Shown here: positions 5,049 through 6,702 of the stretch, in pieces | How the letters are laid out: the number at the start of each line of letters is the position of its first letter | How positions within the stretch are numbered: the stretch's first letter is position 1 | From: Desulfonatronum sp. | Lineage (GTDB): Bacteria; Desulfobacterota; Desulfovibrionia; Desulfovibrionales; Desulfonatronaceae | Direction: 5' to 3' | NCBI GenBank assembly: GCA_007127655.1 | Contig: SKYX01000257.1 | Span: forward strand, 1 to 6,702 | DNA length: 6,702 bases | The notes under the pieces: generated by a model | What the model saw: the letters and a program-made list of their open reading frames with translations, nothing else | Databases searched by the model: none | What the model was told of the DNA's origin: nothing | Made by a program: the position numbers and the translations under genes

Positions 5049-6533
5049 TCATCCCGGTCCGTCACGCTCGCCGCCGCAGGCCCGGCCCTTGAACCCGAAA
5101 AAAAACTTCAGGGTCTTTTTCACGCCGTCCGAGAAAATCTTCTCACTCAGATGCTTGCCGGCCACCTTCTTGTTGATCTCGGCCAGGGTCGGATACGGGT
5201 GAACCGCTCCGGCCAGGGTGCTCAGCTTGACCTTGCCGCCCAGCACCGCCACCCATTCGGCCAAAAGCTCCCCGGCATGCGGCCCGACGATCTGCACCCC
5301 CAACGGTTTGCCTTTCTTATCCAGCAGCAGCTTGATCCGCCCTTCCCGCTCTTCTTCGGCCAGGCTGCGATCGTTTTCGACGAATTCCTCGGTCCAGACC
5401 GTATAGTCCAGCCCCTGTTTTTGAGCTTGCTTCTCGTTCAGTCCCAGGCTGGCGAATTCCGGGTCCGTATAGGTGCAGGCCGGCATCCAGGTGTAGTCCG
5501 CCTTGCGCGGCAGATGAAACACGGCGTTGGTCACCACCACCCCGCCCTCGTACCCGGCGGCGTGGGTGAACTGGTACGCCCCGGTCACATCGCCGCAGGC
5601 ATAGATGTGCTTCTGAGAGGTACGCAACCGGGCGTCCACCGGGATGCCCTTGCTACCAATCTCCACCCCGGCGTTCTTCAAACCGAGGCCACGCGTCGTA
5701 GGGCTGCGGCCCAAGGCCACCAGCAAGGCAGCCCCCCTCACCGACGTCTCGCTCCCATCCTGGGTCTTGAAGTCCACCTCCCGCTCCTGTCCAAGATCCC
5801 TGACGCGGAGCAGTTCCGTGCCGAGATGGAACGTTACTCCTTCGCGCTCCAGAACGCTCTGCACCAGGCCGGTCATGTCCGCGTCCTCGCGAGAGAGGAT
5901 CTGTGAACTGCGCTGGATCACATGCACCTGGGAGCCCAGCCGGGCAAAGGCCTGGGCCATCTCCACGGCAATGGGTCCGCCGCCGATGATCATCAGGGAG
6001 GACGGCAGGGAGTCCAGGGAAAAAATCTCCCGGTTCGTCAGGTAAGGCGTGCTATCCAGCCCTTCCAGGCTGGGCACGGCCGCCGTGGAACCGGTGGCCA
6101 CGACCCAGCTTTTGGCCGAAACCGTTCGAGCCTCGCCGGCGTTGGTGGTGATTCGAGCCTGGTGCTCGTCCAGGAATTCGGCCCGACCGAATACCACCTC
6201 CGCCCCAAGCTTGCAGAACCGCTCCGGGGAATCGTGGGGCTGGATCGTGGCGATGACCCGCTGGATACGCTCCCGGACCCGGCTGAAATCCACAGCCGGG
6301 ACAGTGACTTCGGGCAAGCCGTATCGGGCCGCCTGCTTCATCTGGTGGTAAACATGGGCCGATTTGATCAAGGTCTTGCTGGGCACGCAGCCGTAATGCA
6401 GACAGTCCCCGCCCATGGCCGGTTCCTTTTCCACAATCAACGTCTTGGCCCCAGCCTGGGCCGCGCCCGCAGCCACAGTCAACCCGGCAGCCCCAGCCCC
6501 GATCACGGCGATGTCATAGTCGTATTGTGGCAT
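5049..6533 (-). CDS. MerA/dihydrolipoamide dehydrogenase-like FAD-dependent disulfide oxidoreductase
   Basis: A 494-residue class I pyridine nucleotide-disulfide oxidoreductase. The N-terminal FAD motif is DIAVIGAGAAGL (7-18), with the redox pair C44/C49 in GGDCLHYGCVPSK. The NAD(P) motif is IIGGGPIAVEMAQAF (182-196), then HVIQRSS, where Q207-R208 replaces the usual Glu and hints at NADPH preference. The second FAD motif is IYACGDVTG (310-318) and the dimerisation domain runs from about 345. In the C-terminal active-site motif HPYPTLAE (445-452) Tyr447 occupies the place of the catalytic His of lipoamide dehydrogenases, as in mercuric reductase. It is not a proven MerA: the vicinal Cys-Cys near the C-terminus and an N-terminal HMA domain are both missing. 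Start: AAGGAG 5 bases before the ATG at 6533; the frame open to 6644 overlaps the upstream gene. It lies 22 bases after the TVP38-like gene, a pairing common in bacteria. Substrate unknown; an NAD(P)H-dependent thiol/disulfide or metal reductase is the general expectation. Confidence 0.87.
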   Translation of the reverse strand: MPQYDYDIAVIGAGAAGLTVAAGAAQAGAKTLIVEKEPAMGGDCLHYGCVPSKTLIKSAHVYHQMKQAARYGLPEVTVPAVDFSRVRERIQRVIATIQPHDSPERFCKLGAEVVFGRAEFLDEHQARITTNAGEARTVSAKSWVVATGSTAAVPSLEGLDSTPYLTNREIFSLDSLPSSLMIIGGGPIAVEMAQAFARLGSQVHVIQRSSQILSREDADMTGLVQSVLEREGVTFHLGTELLRVRDLGQEREVDFKTQDGSETSVRGAALLVALGRSPTTRGLGLKNAGVEIGSKGIPVDARLRTSQKHIYACGDVTGAYQFTHAAGYEGGVVVTNAVFHLPRKADYTWMPACTYTDPEFASLGLNEKQAQKQGLDYTVWTEEFVENDRSLAEEEREGRIKLLLDKKGKPLGVQIVGPHAGELLAEWVAVLGGKVKLSTLAGAVHPYPTLAEINKKVAGKHLSEKIFSDGVKKTLKFFFGFKGRACGGERDGPG

Positions 6534-6555
6534 GGCGTCTCCTTGTTGCCGAATT

Positions 6556-6702
6556 TTATGTGACGATTGTTGGCTTGTTCCGCCTGGCCCGGTACCAGGC
6601 CATGATCTTTTTCGTGGCCAGGGGAAAGGCGCCCAGCAGGACAAAGGAAAAAATCAAGCCCGGCGAAAGAATCCCTCCCAGGGAATCGATCCGCCCCAGT
6701 TC
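6556..6702 (-). CDS. TVP38/TMEM64-like (DedA superfamily) membrane protein, C-terminal 48 residues (5' end outside window)
   Basis: On the minus strand the frame entering at 6702 runs to a TAA at 6556-6558. The tail reads ELGRIDSLGGILSPGLIF followed by a hydrophobic segment and KKIMAWYRARRNKPTIVT: one terminal transmembrane helix (about residues 12-32 of the fragment) and a basic cytoplasmic end. The helix-plus-basic-tail pattern and the position directly upstream of a MerA-like flavoprotein gene fit TVP38/TMEM64 family proteins, which are often encoded next to, or fused to, such oxidoreductases. The 22-base gap indicates a single transcript. The diagnostic core of the family lies outside the window, so the family call is an inference from context and the tail. 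Confidence 0.6.
   Translation of the reverse strand, partial: ELGRIDSLGGILSPGLIFSFVLLGAFPLATKKIMAWYRARRNKPTIVT

Noticed and set aside
5013..5906. A 297-codon open frame on the plus strand opposite the MerA-like gene, and smaller ones at 5922-6563 and 5644-6045.
   Set aside because: All lie antisense to a gene with intact catalytic motifs and show no family signature of their own.
5049..6533. Calling the flavoprotein a mercuric reductase (merA).
   Set aside because: The C-terminal vicinal cysteines and HMA domain are absent and no mer genes are nearby.

Overview
This 6.7 kb window looks like chromosomal DNA of a sulfate-reducing bacterium of the Desulfovibrionales type. The main reason is the left end, a C-terminal gene fragment followed by a membrane b-type cytochrome (HmcE/DsrM-like) and a CCG-domain iron-sulfur protein (HmcF/DsrK-like). 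That combination is typical of the Tmc transmembrane redox complex of Desulfovibrio relatives. Coding regions look GC-rich. The rrf2-type gene and the gap upstream of it look richer in A+T.

Layout. (1) Positions 2-2135, plus strand: the 3' end of a probable tmcD, then tmcC and tmcB, closely spaced with good ribosome binding sites, closed by a perfect 40-bp palindromic terminator (2175-2214). (2) Positions 2247-3956, minus strand and convergent with tmcB: a fusion of an FAD/NAD(P)-dependent CoA-disulfide reductase-like enzyme and a rhodanese domain, both with their active cysteines (C44 and C531). It is the architecture of CoADR-RHD polysulfide/persulfide reductases. (3) Positions 3957-4409: a 453-bp divergent intergenic region with an inverted pair of REP-like hairpins and a candidate promoter for the next gene. 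(4) Positions 4410-4889, plus strand: an Rrf2/IscR-family regulator with a three-cysteine cluster-binding motif. (5) Positions 4890-5048: a convergent gap with two hairpins. (6) Positions 5049-6702, minus strand: a two-gene unit made of the 3' end of a TVP38/TMEM64-like membrane protein gene and a MerA/dihydrolipoamide dehydrogenase-like flavoprotein.

How the parts may work together (inference). Tmc proteins pass electrons from periplasmic type II cytochrome c3 through haem b to a cytoplasmic CCG iron-sulfur protein. The CoADR-rhodanese would reduce CoA-persulfide, polysulfide or disulfide in the cytoplasm at the expense of NAD(P)H. The divergent Rrf2 protein is the obvious candidate regulator of the CoADR-rhodanese gene and possibly of itself. 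The Rrf2 family was first named from the hmc operon of Desulfovibrio vulgaris, so an Rrf2 gene near another Hmc-like complex is suggestive. I see no CRISPR array, tRNA, rRNA, transposase or phage gene. The individual protein families are known; the less ordinary parts are the D-C-B gene order, the sulfur-redox neighbourhood and the REP-like pair.
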